Numbered from the stretch's first letter, positions 9,480-18,314 are shown. The stretch: DNA of 64,000 bases from an uncultured Draconibacterium sp. (GCF_963674925.1 NZ_OY771649.1:186001-250000), one strand, 5' to 3'. Translations and numbers: made by a program. The notes: generated from the sequence alone by a model not told the origin.

Positions 9480-10358
9480 ATGTTGATTACGCAGTCTGCG
9501 GGTAAATTCCTAAAACGAAACAGTACATTACATCTTGGCGAAAAAGAAGTTGATTTATCCATTCCGGTAGTGGCCGGAATTGTGAATATTACGCCCGATT
9601 CGTTTTTCGATGGTGGAAAAATGGAAGACGAAACCACCATGTTAAAAGCTGTTGAGCAAATGGTTGCTGATGGCGCCGGAATTATTGATGTGGGGGCGGT
9701 TTCCACCCGTCCGGGATCAAAAACTGTTTCAACAAAAGAAGAGCTGGCGCGTTTGTTACCGGCAGTAAAGGCAATTCATAAATCTTTTCCTGATGTTGCG
9801 CTTTCGGTCGATACATTTCGCTCGTGGGTAGCCGTTCGTGTAATCGATGAGGTAGGGCCAATAATCATTAACGATATTTCGGGAGGATCGCTGGATAGCA
9901 ATATGTTTGAAACTGTTGGGAAATTACAGGTTCCGTATATTTTGTCGCATATAAAAGGAACGCCTTTGAATATGCAGGAAGATCCTCAGTACGACGACCT
10001 GATTCGTGAAGTTGCGCAGTATTTTGCCGAGCGTGTAAAAAAGCTAAACAAACTGGGCGTAAAAGAAGTGATTCTTGATCCCGGTTTTGGTTTTGGAAAA
10101 ACACTCGATCACAACTACGAGTTGTTGAACAAGCTCGATGCGTTTAAAGTGTACCAACTTCCGGTGATGGTGGGATTAAGCCGTAAATCGATGATTTGGA
10201 AAGCATTGGATGCTCAACCCGAAACGGCATTAAACGGCACATCGGTGGCCAACACCCTGGCATTAATGGGTGGGGCCGACATCTTGCGTGTACACGACGT
10301 AAAAGAAGCGGTTGAGGCCGTAAAAATATTTTGTGAAATTAAAGCTACAATCATTTGA
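9480..10358 (+). CDS. folP: Dihydropteroate synthase
   Basis: This 292-residue TIM-barrel enzyme condenses p-aminobenzoate with dihydropterin pyrophosphate in folate synthesis. Signatures are AGIVNITPDSFFDGG (~32-46), GAGIIDVGAVSTRPGS, LSVDTFRSWVA, INDISGG, ILDPGFGFGKT and GLSRKSMIW (Ser-Arg-Lys substrate site), with RVHDVKEA near the end. Its stop overlaps the start of cdaA (TGATG), so the two genes are translationally coupled. It is divergent from the DUF1599 gene across a 191-bp spacer containing a possible -7 element (TATTTTTG at 9348-9355). Confidence 0.97.
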   Translation: MLITQSAGKFLKRNSTLHLGEKEVDLSIPVVAGIVNITPDSFFDGGKMEDETTMLKAVEQMVADGAGIIDVGAVSTRPGSKTVSTKEELARLLPAVKAIHKSFPDVALSVDTFRSWVAVRVIDEVGPIIINDISGGSLDSNMFETVGKLQVPYILSHIKGTPLNMQEDPQYDDLIREVAQYFAERVKKLNKLGVKEVILDPGFGFGKTLDHNYELLNKLDAFKVYQLPVMVGLSRKSMIWKALDAQPETALNGTSVANTLALMGGADILRVHDVKEAVEAVKIFCEIKATII

Positions 10359-11164
10359 TGCTGGCATTTATAACCATACGATTTCTTGATATCCTCGATA
10401 TTTTGCTGGTGGCATTTTTGCTCTACCAGCTTTACCGCCTTATAAAAGGAACGGTAGCTTTTAATATTGTTATCGGGCTGTTTTCGCTCTATCTGGTTTG
10501 GCTGACGGTGAAAGCGCTGAACATGGAGCTGCTGGGCTCGATAATGGGGTATTTTATTGGTGTAGGTGCCATTGCGCTTATTATCGTGTTCCACCCCGAA
10601 ATTCGAAAATTTCTGCTTTTTATCGGTACCAATTATAATGTGAATAAAATACTGATGCTCGACAAGTTATTCTCTCAGGGGAGACCCAAGAGCATTAATC
10701 AGCAACAGATCGATAATATTGTTGATGCCTGCCAGTCGATGGGGAAAACAAAAACCGGAGCGCTCATTGTTGTGGCAAAAGAATCCGAATTAAACGACCA
10801 GATTAATACCGGAGAAAAGATCAATGCAAAAATATCATCGGCGCTTATTCGCACTATATTTTTCAAGAACTCGCCACTGCACGACGGAGCCATAATTATT
10901 AAAGGAAACCTAATTGTTGCAGCAGGTTGTATTCTTCCGTTAACGCAGAAAGAGTTAGACAAAGCTCTGGGACTTCGCCACCGTGCAGCTGTTGGTATGA
11001 CGGAAAATACCGATGCCTTATGTATTGTCGTTTCGGAAGAACGAGGATCGATATCAGTGGCACAAAAAGGTGAAATTAAACGACGTTTGTCAAAAGAAAC
11101 GCTCGTACAAATTCTGGAAGAAAACATCATTGAAGACGACGAAACTGCCGGTCATAAAAAGTAG
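10358..11164 (+). CDS. cdaA: Diadenylate cyclase CdaA
   Basis: This 268-residue membrane enzyme makes cyclic di-AMP from two ATP. Three N-terminal membrane helices (~10-80) precede a DisA_N (DAC) domain with SPLHDGAIII (the DGA motif) and GLRHRAAVGM (the RHR motif). I start it at the ATG at 10358, inside the folP stop, and not at the TTG one codon before. The folP-cdaA coupling is seen across Bacteroidota. Length and motifs are complete, so it should be active. Confidence 0.96.
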   Translation: MLAFITIRFLDILDILLVAFLLYQLYRLIKGTVAFNIVIGLFSLYLVWLTVKALNMELLGSIMGYFIGVGAIALIIVFHPEIRKFLLFIGTNYNVNKILMLDKLFSQGRPKSINQQQIDNIVDACQSMGKTKTGALIVVAKESELNDQINTGEKINAKISSALIRTIFFKNSPLHDGAIIIKGNLIVAAGCILPLTQKELDKALGLRHRAAVGMTENTDALCIVVSEERGSISVAQKGEIKRRLSKETLVQILEENIIEDDETAGHKK

Positions 11165-11290
11165 TTTCCGGTAGTTGATGCATCACTTCTAAATTCCATA
11201 TGCATTATTTTTTGAACCTCTGCGACCTTTCAATCGTTCAGCAAGGAGTTTATCTGTTATTTCATAGTTTATTGTTTTGAAAAGAAAAGT

Positions 11291-12241
11291 ATGAATCGAA
11301 TTTGTAATTTATTCAATATAAAATACCCTGTTATACAAGGGGGAATGGTTTGGTGTTCGGGATGGAAACTGGCTTCGGCAGTGAGTAACAGCGGTGGCCT
11401 GGGGCTGATTGGTGCCGGGTCGATGCACCCCGAAACGCTGGAGGAGCACATCGTGAAAATGAAGGCTGCCACCGATAAATCTTTTGGGGTGAACGTGCCT
11501 TTGATGTACCCCGAAACTGAGCGGGTTATGGATATTATTGCTGCTCACGAAGTTCCCGTGGTTTTTACATCGGCAGGTAGTCCTAAAAAATGGACAGGCT
11601 GGTTAAAAGACAAAGGAATTACAGTGGCACATGTGGTTTCGAGCTCGTTTTTTGCCGGTAAATGTGAGGCAGCCGGTGTTGACGCCATTGTTGCCGAAGG
11701 TTTTGAAGCCGGTGGCCATAATGGCCGCGAAGAAACCACAACAATGACACTGATTCCATCGGTGCGAAAAGCCACAAAACTGCCCTTGCTCGCAGCCGGC
11801 GGAATAGGATCGGGAGAAGCGATGCTGGCCGCAATGGTTTTGGGTGCTGAAGGGGTACAAATCGGATCGGCATTTGCCGTGTCGGAAGAATCATCGGCGC
11901 ACCCTGAGTTTAAACGTTTAGTAACCGAACTAGGCGAAGGCGGCACAAAACTGGCACTAAAAAAGCTAGCGCCTGTGCGTTTGATAAAAAACAACTTTTT
12001 TAATCAGGTTGACGAAGCTGAAAAGGCAGGGCAAACGCCTGAAGCAATGGCGGAATTATTGGGTCGTGGCCGGGCAAAAAAAGGAATCTTTGAAGGTGAT
12101 CTCGACGAAGGCGAGCTGGAGATTGGACAGGTTTCTGCTCAGTTAAATCAGATTCGACCAGTTGCAGAAATTATGGGCGATATTATTTCGGCATACGAAG
12201 CTGCCCAAAAATCCGTGGGGCAGGGACGGTTTGAATTTTAG
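11291..12241 (+). CDS. NAD(P)H-dependent flavin oxidoreductase, nitronate monooxygenase/FabK-like
   Basis: This is a 316-residue FMN TIM-barrel of the 2-nitropropane dioxygenase family. The N-terminus YPVIQGGMVWCSGWKLASAVS and the motifs SNSGGLGLIGAGS, GFEAGGHNGR (FabK/NMO His region), LLAAGGIGSGEA and GAEGVQIGSAFA (FMN phosphate site) are clear. The family includes enoyl-ACP reductase FabK and nitronate monooxygenases; sequence alone does not decide which. It stands alone, with repeat DNA downstream. Confidence 0.88.
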   Translation: MNRICNLFNIKYPVIQGGMVWCSGWKLASAVSNSGGLGLIGAGSMHPETLEEHIVKMKAATDKSFGVNVPLMYPETERVMDIIAAHEVPVVFTSAGSPKKWTGWLKDKGITVAHVVSSSFFAGKCEAAGVDAIVAEGFEAGGHNGREETTTMTLIPSVRKATKLPLLAAGGIGSGEAMLAAMVLGAEGVQIGSAFAVSEESSAHPEFKRLVTELGEGGTKLALKKLAPVRLIKNNFFNQVDEAEKAGQTPEAMAELLGRGRAKKGIFEGDLDEGELEIGQVSAQLNQIRPVAEIMGDIISAYEAAQKSVGQGRFEF

Positions 12242-12284
12242 CCAAAGCCTCATGAGACTGTGAGCACTGTGAAGATGAGACGAA

Positions 12285-12455
12285 GAGGTTGTTAAATTGC
12301 TAAACTGACAAATTGAAAAATTGTTAAATTGTAAAATTGCAATTTGCGACTGAAAACTGCCACTACGACTTTCATTCTCTGTGAAACTCCGTGACTTCTC
12401 TGCACAACTCTGTGGTATAACCCAATTGTTAAATTGTAAAACAACAAGCTGCGAC
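12285..12455 (+). repeat. Composite dispersed intergenic repeat, copy 2
   Basis: It shares the modules of the 7298-7600 copy: TTGTTAAATTGTAAAATTGCAA, TGCGACTGAAAACTGC and CTCTGTGAAACTCCGTGACTTC, then CTCTGTGGTATAACCCAATTG. It lies just after the NMO-like gene and before the 42-bp array. Confidence 0.8.
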
Positions 12456-12499
12456 TGAAAACTGTTTATATGTCACAGTTAGCTGAACACTCTCGTTTT

Positions 12500-12806
12500 G
12501 AGAACTCGCTGAAGCTCTCGTAATCCTGCGAAAGCAGTAAATAGATCTGTTTGATGACAGCGTACGTCTGCGAAAGCGGTAAATAGGAGTCTGTGAAGCT
12601 TTTGTACGTCTACGAAAGCACTAAATTGTTGACAAAAGTATTGTCGTAGCAGTACGAAAGTAGTTTTGAGAACCCGGTGAAGCTTTCGTAGCAGTACGAA
12701 AGTAGTAATTAGGACTCTGGGAAGCTTTCGTACGTCTACGAAAGCAGTAATTAGGACTCCGGGAAGCTTTCGTAGCCCTGCGAAAGTTGCAAATAGAGCT
12801 CTGGGG
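12500..12806. repeat. Seven-unit, exact 42-bp tandem array of hairpins
   Basis: The word AAAG after TACG/TGCG occurs at 12531, 12573, 12615, 12657, 12699, 12741 and 12783, i.e. exactly every 42 bp. Each unit contains an inverted repeat of the form CTTTCGTA-nnnn-TACGAAAG with a variable tetranucleotide loop region (CGTC, GCAG, GCCC, ATCC), then AGTAATTAGGACTCTGGGAAG-like linker. Units differ by substitutions but not by length. It lies at the 3' end of the sulfatase gene (convergent side). A frame open across four units is explained by 42 being a multiple of 3. Confidence 0.9.
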
Positions 12807-12861
12807 TGTTAGCAAATCAGCTAGTTAGGTGCTTTTTGTTGGTGAGAGCTTTTAATTGCTT

Positions 12862-14427
12862 TTATTCATTTATAAAACCTACTTGCTGCCAGTCGAAATT
12901 GATCGGATCGTTTTGTTGCGGTACTCCCGGAGTACTTCGTCCTTCAACGATGTATTTTGTTAGCAGTGCCTTTAGTTCATCAGCCTTTTCCTGGTTGGTT
13001 AGGTAGAGGTTGTTGGTTTCGCCCGGATCGTTTTCCAGATTATACAACTGGTACATCGGGAGTGTATCAATAACTTCTTTATTTTCCGGTCGTGGATAAC
13101 TCCAGCCGCCCGAGCCTGGGCATAGATTAAGTTTCCACGGACCTTTCCTAATGGCAAAACTGCCGTTGATAGAATGGTGTACCGTTGCCTCACGAATGGG
13201 CTGGTTGTGGTTTGTTTCGTCCATCAAAGGTAACATGCTGAAACTGTCTTCTCCTTCGTTGTTCGCCAGTTGGGAACCAGTAATTTCGGCGCATGTTGCC
13301 ATCAGGTCGGTGGTGCAGATTGTATGGTTCGACAATGATCCCGGAGTAATTTTACCCGGCCATTTTACAATAAACGGAACACGGTGGCCTCCCTCAAAAA
13401 TGTCAGCTTTGTGCCCCCGGTAAATGTAACAGGGGTAGTGGCCTTTTGCAGTCAGTTCCTCGATTTTTGCAGCCGGAGCGCAACCATTATCGCTGGTGAA
13501 AATCACAATCGTATTTTCTTCAATTTCTGCTTCTTTTACTATTTGTTGCATTTGTCCAACATAGTCATCAACCATCATCACAAAATCGCCATAGGGATTT
13601 AAACCGCTTTTACCTTGCCACTCCTCGGTTGGTAAAATGGGCGTGTGAGGTGATGGCAGTGCTAAATACAAAAAGAACGGTTTTTCCAGCCCTGACATTT
13701 CTTTTATGTACGTAAATGATTTACGGAAAAAATTGGGCGTAACCTCTTCGTGAATAAAGTCGGCCGATGTTGGTCCCTCGCGCCACCACGAATATTTGCC
13801 GGTGTTTACACTCGCCGAATCGGGAACTTGTGTTGGCATCCCGTTCTCCACATAAACATACGGAGCAATATCCAATGATGCGCTGTGCCCGTACGAATAG
13901 TCGAAGCCTAATTCTTTCGGGCCATTTTTCACCGGTTTCGAAAAATCGATGTTATCGAAATCATCAGGATTCCAACCGGTACCAAGCTGCTGACTGCTAT
14001 CTTTTAGCGCCCAGTCCCATCCCAAATGCCATTTCCCGATAAAGGCGGTATTGTAGTTGTTCTTCTTTAATAAACTGGCTACTGTTGTTCTGCTGCTTGG
14101 AATCAGCGCCTTCGACGTTCCTGTAAGAACGCCCGATTTTAAAGTGCTGCGCCAATTGTAACGGCCTGTTAAAATGCCATAGCGGGTGGGTGTGCAAACT
14201 GCTGAAGTGGTGTGTGCATCAGTAAATCGTATGCCATCAGTAGCCAGTTTGTCGATATTCGGAGTTTGTATTTTCCCCTGCTCGTTAAAAGCCGATATGT
14301 CGCCATAGCCCAGGTCATCGGCTAAAATATAAATGATGTTGGGATGTTGTTGCTCTTTGTTTTTTGTTGAACATGCACTCACCCAAAGTATTGCGATCGC
14401 ACAAATTAACAGGAATAAGTTCTTCAT
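12862..14427 (-). CDS. Lipoprotein sulfatase, family S1 (Cys-type)
   Basis: This 521-residue alkaline-phosphatase-fold sulfatase has a lipobox (ILWVSAC, Cys19). Metal site residues are ADDLGYGDIS (~36-45), the formylglycine motif is C78-T-P-T-R with ILTGR, and GKWHLG, FTSDNG and FIVKWPG follow. Cys78 would need an anaerobic sulfatase-maturing enzyme, which is not in the window. It probably removes sulfate esters from glycans at the cell surface or periplasm; the substrate is not readable. It stands alone with a -7 element at 14462-14469 upstream and the 42-bp array just after its stop. Confidence 0.94.
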   Translation of the reverse strand: MKNLFLLICAIAILWVSACSTKNKEQQHPNIIYILADDLGYGDISAFNEQGKIQTPNIDKLATDGIRFTDAHTTSAVCTPTRYGILTGRYNWRSTLKSGVLTGTSKALIPSSRTTVASLLKKNNYNTAFIGKWHLGWDWALKDSSQQLGTGWNPDDFDNIDFSKPVKNGPKELGFDYSYGHSASLDIAPYVYVENGMPTQVPDSASVNTGKYSWWREGPTSADFIHEEVTPNFFRKSFTYIKEMSGLEKPFFLYLALPSPHTPILPTEEWQGKSGLNPYGDFVMMVDDYVGQMQQIVKEAEIEENTIVIFTSDNGCAPAAKIEELTAKGHYPCYIYRGHKADIFEGGHRVPFIVKWPGKITPGSLSNHTICTTDLMATCAEITGSQLANNEGEDSFSMLPLMDETNHNQPIREATVHHSINGSFAIRKGPWKLNLCPGSGGWSYPRPENKEVIDTLPMYQLYNLENDPGETNNLYLTNQEKADELKALLTKYIVEGRSTPGVPQQNDPINFDWQQVGFINE

Positions 14428-14461
14428 TGGTTTAGTTTAATTTCAGTTGTTAGTGTTGATA

Positions 14462-14469
14462 CAAAGATA
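14462..14469 (-). promoter_or_regulatory. Putative -7 element for the S1 sulfatase
   Basis: On the minus strand this reads TATCTTTG (consensus TAnnTTTG), 35 bp upstream of the sulfatase ATG. There is no clear -33 TTTG box. Confidence 0.4.
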
Positions 14470-14583
14470 AAAGGTTGGTGTAAAATATTCCTGATCGCTT
14501 TATTTTTCGACCGTTTTTTAAAAAGTATTTGAAAGCCGAATAAAATTTCAAAAGTTGGCAGAGTTAAGTTATTAGCTTGTTTA

Positions 14584-14643
14584 TGACCCCTCCTGACCTC
14601 CCCAAGGGTTGAATTTTGCCTCTTTGGGGGATTAAGGGATTGG
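14584..14643. repeat. Intergenic hairpin repeat of the CCCC...AA/TTTGGGGG type
   Basis: ACCCCTCCTGACCTCCCCAA and TCTTTGGGGGATTAAGGGAT form an imperfect inverted repeat. A related sequence lies at 34840-34895. The gap between the sulfatase and pheA holds nothing else except the pheA -7 element. Confidence 0.65.
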
Positions 14644-14783
14644 TTTTAACTTTTGAGGGCTTCGTAAATGTGGAACCTCCGATTCTCAAAGTGTTGCAAA
14701 AATTATTTCCGGAATTATGACGATTGTTCTTTAAATTTTAAAGGCATTCTGTGCCGAAACCCTTTCACTTAGCGCATAATTCG

Positions 14784-14791
14784 TATATTTG
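14784..14791 (+). promoter_or_regulatory. Putative -7 element for pheA
   Basis: TATATTTG matches TAnnTTTG and lies 19 bp before the pheA ATG. The -33 box is not evident. Confidence 0.45.
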
Positions 14792-14810
14792 GTCTGCTTA
14801 AAAGAAATTA

Positions 14811-15641
14811 ATGAAACGGATAGCAATTCAAGGAATAGCCGGCTCTTTTCACGAAGATGCGGCCCGACGATATTTTGATGAAGATATTGAGGTGGTTGAG
14901 TGTAAGACATTTACTACCGTATGCGAGATGATTGATAACGACCAGGTGGATTATGCCGTTATGGCCATTGAAAACTCCATTGCCGGTAGTTTATTGAATA
15001 ATTACCAGCTGATTCGCGATTATCATTTGCGCATTATTGGCGAAATATATATTCATATTCAAATGAATTTACTGGTGAATGAAGGAGTGAAAGCGGAGGA
15101 TATTAAGGATATTCATTCGCACCCCATTGCTTTGCGCCAGTGTATGGAATATATCGAGCACAATTATCCGAACGCCCAGTTGCACGAAAAGCTCGATACG
15201 GCAGCATCGTCGAAACTAGTGTCTGATAAAAAACTAAAAGACGCGGCATCGATAGCAAACCTGCGCTCGGCCGATTTATATGGATTGAGTGTACTGGATA
15301 CCGGAATTGAAACCAACAAAAAGAATTATACCCGTTTCTGGGTTTTGTCGAAACATGGCAACCCAACCGAGGGAAGCAACAAAGCATCGGTGTGTTTCGA
15401 AGTTGGACACTTTTACGGATCGCTGGCAGCAGTGTTAAATACTTTTGCCAAAAATGAGATTAACCTCACCAAAATTCAGTCGGTGCCAAAAATTGGTAAA
15501 CCCAATGAATATATGTTCCACGTTGATATTGAGTGGGAAAAACCCGAAAATTACGATCGCGCTATTCATCAGGTGCTGAAATGTGCATCGAGCCTGTCGA
15601 TTTTAGGCGAATATCAAAAAGGAAACCTGCATAATGAATAA
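14811..15641 (+). CDS. pheA: Prephenate dehydratase
   Basis: This 276-residue enzyme converts prephenate to phenylpyruvate in phenylalanine synthesis. The N-terminal PDT domain has IQGIAGSFHEDAA, AIENSIAGSLLNNYQLI and the catalytic KNYTRFWVL (TRF motif, ~residues 168-170). A C-terminal ACT domain (~185-270) follows, with GSLAAVLNTFAKNEINLTKIQS, which would bind phenylalanine for feedback control. There is no fused chorismate mutase. It heads a run with flavodoxin and an aminotransferase. Confidence 0.96.
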   Translation: MKRIAIQGIAGSFHEDAARRYFDEDIEVVECKTFTTVCEMIDNDQVDYAVMAIENSIAGSLLNNYQLIRDYHLRIIGEIYIHIQMNLLVNEGVKAEDIKDIHSHPIALRQCMEYIEHNYPNAQLHEKLDTAASSKLVSDKKLKDAASIANLRSADLYGLSVLDTGIETNKKNYTRFWVLSKHGNPTEGSNKASVCFEVGHFYGSLAAVLNTFAKNEINLTKIQSVPKIGKPNEYMFHVDIEWEKPENYDRAIHQVLKCASSLSILGEYQKGNLHNE

Positions 15642-15658
15642 AACTAAAACAATACGAT

Positions 15659-16183
15659 ATGAGTAAAATAGCAATTTTTTACGGTCCTGAAGGTGGATCA
15701 GTAAACCGCGTGGCAGACAAAATACAAGAACTAATTGGCGAAGATAAAGTGGAGATGGTAGCAGTTAAAAATGCTTCGGCCGCCGACCTGGAGAAATACG
15801 ATAAAATAATTTTTGGTCTTTCAACTGTTGGAAAAGACACCTGGGATTCGAGTTTTTCAAACAACGATTGGGGAAAATTTTTACCTGAAATTTCAAAAGT
15901 GGATTACAGCAATAAAACAGTAGCTATTTTTGGTTTAGGCGATCATGTAACCTACGCACATGCTTTTGTTGATCACATTGGTTTACTGGGAAAAGAACTG
16001 ATGAAAAACGATGCTGTTTTAGTTGGACCGGTTGATACAGAAGGTTACGAGTTCGAAGAATCTGACGCAGTGGTAGATGGAAAATTTATAGGATTACCAC
16101 TTGACGAAGATTTTGAACCTGAGATGACTGACGAACGGGTAGCAGCCTGGGTTGAGCAAATCAAACCTGACTTCGGATTCTAA
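15659..16183 (+). CDS. Flavodoxin with atypical phosphate loop
   Basis: This is a 174-residue long-chain type flavodoxin, an FMN electron carrier. The 50s loop (STVGKDTWDSS) and 90s loop (FGLGDHVTYAHAFVDHIG) are standard. The N-terminal phosphate loop, normally (S/T)xTGxT, reads GPEGGSVNRVAD at residues ~9-20, so two Thr/Ser positions are missing. It lies 17 bp after pheA on the same strand. A link to aromatic amino-acid synthesis is positional only. Confidence 0.92.
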   Translation: MSKIAIFYGPEGGSVNRVADKIQELIGEDKVEMVAVKNASAADLEKYDKIIFGLSTVGKDTWDSSFSNNDWGKFLPEISKVDYSNKTVAIFGLGDHVTYAHAFVDHIGLLGKELMKNDAVLVGPVDTEGYEFEESDAVVDGKFIGLPLDEDFEPEMTDERVAAWVEQIKPDFGF

Positions 16184-16214
16184 ACACCTTGATTACAGAG
16201 CCTGGGGAATGTGA

Positions 16215-16310
16215 GATAGTGAGACTGAAAACTGCGACTAAGACTTTTAGTCTCTGTGCAACTCCGTGACTTTTCCGCGAGGCTTTGAGGTAAAGACTGA
16301 ACGCTGAACT
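16215..16310 (+). repeat. Composite dispersed intergenic repeat, copy 3 (short)
   Basis: GTGAGACTGAAAACTGCGAC and CTCTGTGCAACTCCGTGACTT match the GAC-rich and CT-rich modules of the copies at 7.3 and 12.3 kb. It separates flavodoxin from the aminotransferase in an otherwise co-directional run. Confidence 0.7.
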
Positions 16311-16331
16311 CGAAAACTTGAAATTAAAAGC

Positions 16332-17645
16332 ATGATTAATTCACCTCTCGACAAAAAACTTGTTGAAGAAAAAATAGCGCAATTGCGCATCCCCGATATT
16401 GGGAAAGCATCCATCCGTGAAATTGTAGCCCTGGTGAACCTTGTTGAAGAAGCCAGCGATTTTAAATACATACGCATGGAAATGGGTGTGCCCGGTTTAC
16501 CGCCTGCTAAAGTTGGAGTTGAAGCCGAAAAAGAAGCGCTCGATCGTGGTGTATCGGCTATTTACCCAATGGTTGACGGCATAAAACCATTAAAGGAAGA
16601 ATCATCGAAATTCATTAAGAACTTCCTGAATGTTGATGTGGCTCCTGCTGGATGTATTCCAACTACCGGGTCGATGCAGGGAACCTATGCTGCTTTTATG
16701 GCGGCCGGTCATTGCGATAAAAAGAAAGACACCGTGTTGTTTATCGATCCGGGATTTCCGGTGCAGAAACAACAAATGATGGTGCTGGGGCAAAAGTTTG
16801 AAACCTTTGATGTATTTAATTACCGTGGCAACAAACTAAAGGAAAAACTGGAATCATACCTTGCAAAAGGAAACATCAATTCCATCGTTTACTCTAACCC
16901 AAATAACCCGGCTTGGATTTGCTTTACCGATGAGGAATTACAGATTATTGGCGAGCTGGCCAATAAATACGATGTAATTGTAATGGAAGACCTGGCGTAT
17001 TTTGGAATGGATTTCCGAACCGATTTTTCGAAGCCGGGTGAAGCGCCATACCCACCGTCGGTTGCACATTACACCGATAATTTTGTGTTGTTTATCAGCA
17101 GCTCAAAAATATTTTCTTATGCAGGTCAACGAATTGGCATAATGGCCATTTCCGATAAATTGTTTAGCCGCGATTATCCCGATCTGCAGGAGCGTTTTAA
17201 AGGAACAACCTTTGGAGCTACTATTACTTTGCGCTTGTTGTATTCGCTTTCGTCGGGTACTTGTCATTCGGCGCAGTGGGCACTGGCTGCCATGTTTAAA
17301 GCAGCCAACGATGGCGAGTTCAATTTTGTGGAGGGTGTAAAAGCCTATGGCGAACGTGCCAAAGAAATGAAACGCCTTTTCCTTGAAAACGGATTTAAGG
17401 TAGTTTACGAAAATGATTTGGGCGTACCGATTGCCGACGGTTTCTATTTCACAATTGGCTATCCGGGAATGACAGGAAACGAGTTGGTTGCCAACTTGCT
17501 TTTCTACGGAATTAGTGCCATTGCACTCGATAATACAGGTAGTGACGAGGAAGGAATTCGCGCTTGTGTTTCGTTTGTGTTGCCGCATCAGTTTGGCGAC
17601 CTCGAAGAGCGCCTGAAATTGTTTAACGAGAATTTTTCAAAATAA
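16332..17645 (+). CDS. PLP-dependent class I/II aminotransferase, probably aromatic
   Basis: This is a 437-residue fold-type I aminotransferase. Seen are YSNPNNPAW (~residue 195, cofactor ring Asn), DLAYFGMDF (Asp/Tyr to PLP) and ISSSKIFSYAGQRIG with the Schiff-base Lys at ~259. Bacteroidota usually have such an enzyme next to pheA for the last step of Phe/Tyr synthesis. DAHP synthase and prephenate dehydrogenase, often in that cluster, are absent here. Substrate assignment is inference from the neighbourhood. Confidence 0.88.
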   Translation: MINSPLDKKLVEEKIAQLRIPDIGKASIREIVALVNLVEEASDFKYIRMEMGVPGLPPAKVGVEAEKEALDRGVSAIYPMVDGIKPLKEESSKFIKNFLNVDVAPAGCIPTTGSMQGTYAAFMAAGHCDKKKDTVLFIDPGFPVQKQQMMVLGQKFETFDVFNYRGNKLKEKLESYLAKGNINSIVYSNPNNPAWICFTDEELQIIGELANKYDVIVMEDLAYFGMDFRTDFSKPGEAPYPPSVAHYTDNFVLFISSSKIFSYAGQRIGIMAISDKLFSRDYPDLQERFKGTTFGATITLRLLYSLSSGTCHSAQWALAAMFKAANDGEFNFVEGVKAYGERAKEMKRLFLENGFKVVYENDLGVPIADGFYFTIGYPGMTGNELVANLLFYGISAIALDNTGSDEEGIRACVSFVLPHQFGDLEERLKLFNENFSK

Positions 17646-17651
17646 AATTTT

Positions 17652-17727
17652 TGTCATTTCGAATGCGAGTAGCGAGAGAGAAATCTGTTTTGAAATAGAT
17701 TTCTCGTCGTTTCTCCCCGGAATGACA
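17652..17727. repeat. Palindromic intergenic repeat (GTCATTTCG...CGGAATGAC type)
   Basis: Outer arms GTCATTTCG / CGGAATGAC and inner arms AGAAATCT / AGATTTCT make a two-level hairpin between the aminotransferase and the Crp/Fnr gene. A one-armed relative (TCATCTCGAAGCAAAGCGAG) is at 35630-35704. It could act as a processing or termination hairpin. Confidence 0.7.
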
Positions 17728-17745
17728 GAATAAGATTAGAAAGGA

Positions 17746-18312
17746 ATGGATAGACAAAAGATAATCTCGCGATTTGAGCACACCCTGAGCCTGATTGATA
17801 CTTTCGATTTGAAGAACGAACCGGTGGTGCTAAAAAAGGGCGAATTATTTATTGATTACGGCGAGAAGAACAAAAAGCTGGGCATTCTGATCGATGGTCT
17901 GCTTTACGCTTCCTACCTGTCCGACAGTGGTACCGAGTGGGTATCGCGTTTTTTCTTTCCTCCCAACAATTTTATTGTAAGCAATCACCGCGGATTTGTG
18001 TTGGGTAAAGATTCAACCGAAGCCATTCGTGCCTACGAAGATTCGCGCCTGATTTTTATTGAAAAGGATGAGTTCAAGAATTTGCTCGATAACAATCACA
18101 AATTCGAACGTACCGTGCGTATTTTGGCCGAAGAAAGCTACATTCAGGCGATGGATCGTATTCACTCGTTCCAGTCGCTGAACGCAGAGCAACGTATTCG
18201 TAAGTTTTTTGTGGAATACCCTGAACTGGCACAGAAATTACAACGCCAGCATATTGCTTCTTATCTCGGTATTCACCGAAACATCTTAACCCGGATTCTT
18301 TATAAATTATAG
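17746..18312 (+). CDS. Crp/Fnr-family transcriptional regulator
   Basis: This 188-residue protein has a cyclic-nucleotide-binding-like beta-roll (~20-120, with GELFIDYGEKNKKLGILIDG) and a short C-terminal winged helix (~150-188, RQHIASYLGIHRNILTRILY). There are no Cys clusters, so it is not an FNR oxygen sensor. The effector is unknown. It lies 100 bp after the aminotransferase, separated by a palindromic repeat, and is convergent with the mscS gene (2 bp apart). Confidence 0.9.
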   Translation: MDRQKIISRFEHTLSLIDTFDLKNEPVVLKKGELFIDYGEKNKKLGILIDGLLYASYLSDSGTEWVSRFFFPPNNFIVSNHRGFVLGKDSTEAIRAYEDSRLIFIEKDEFKNLLDNNHKFERTVRILAEESYIQAMDRIHSFQSLNAEQRIRKFFVEYPELAQKLQRQHIASYLGIHRNILTRILYKL

Positions 18313-18314
18313 TT

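Noticed and set aside
12500..12806. Possible CRISPR array (regular repeats)
   Set aside because: The whole 42-bp unit is repeated; there are no unique spacers and no cas genes. The conserved parts are hairpin arms with linkers that are also repeated.
12621..12815. Minus-strand 64-codon frame with 14-residue repeats
   Set aside because: It is the tandem repeat read in frame, because 42 is a multiple of 3. No start context or family features.
14811..18312. Complete aromatic amino-acid operon
   Set aside because: DAHP synthase/chorismate mutase and prephenate dehydrogenase are missing, and repeats separate the later genes.
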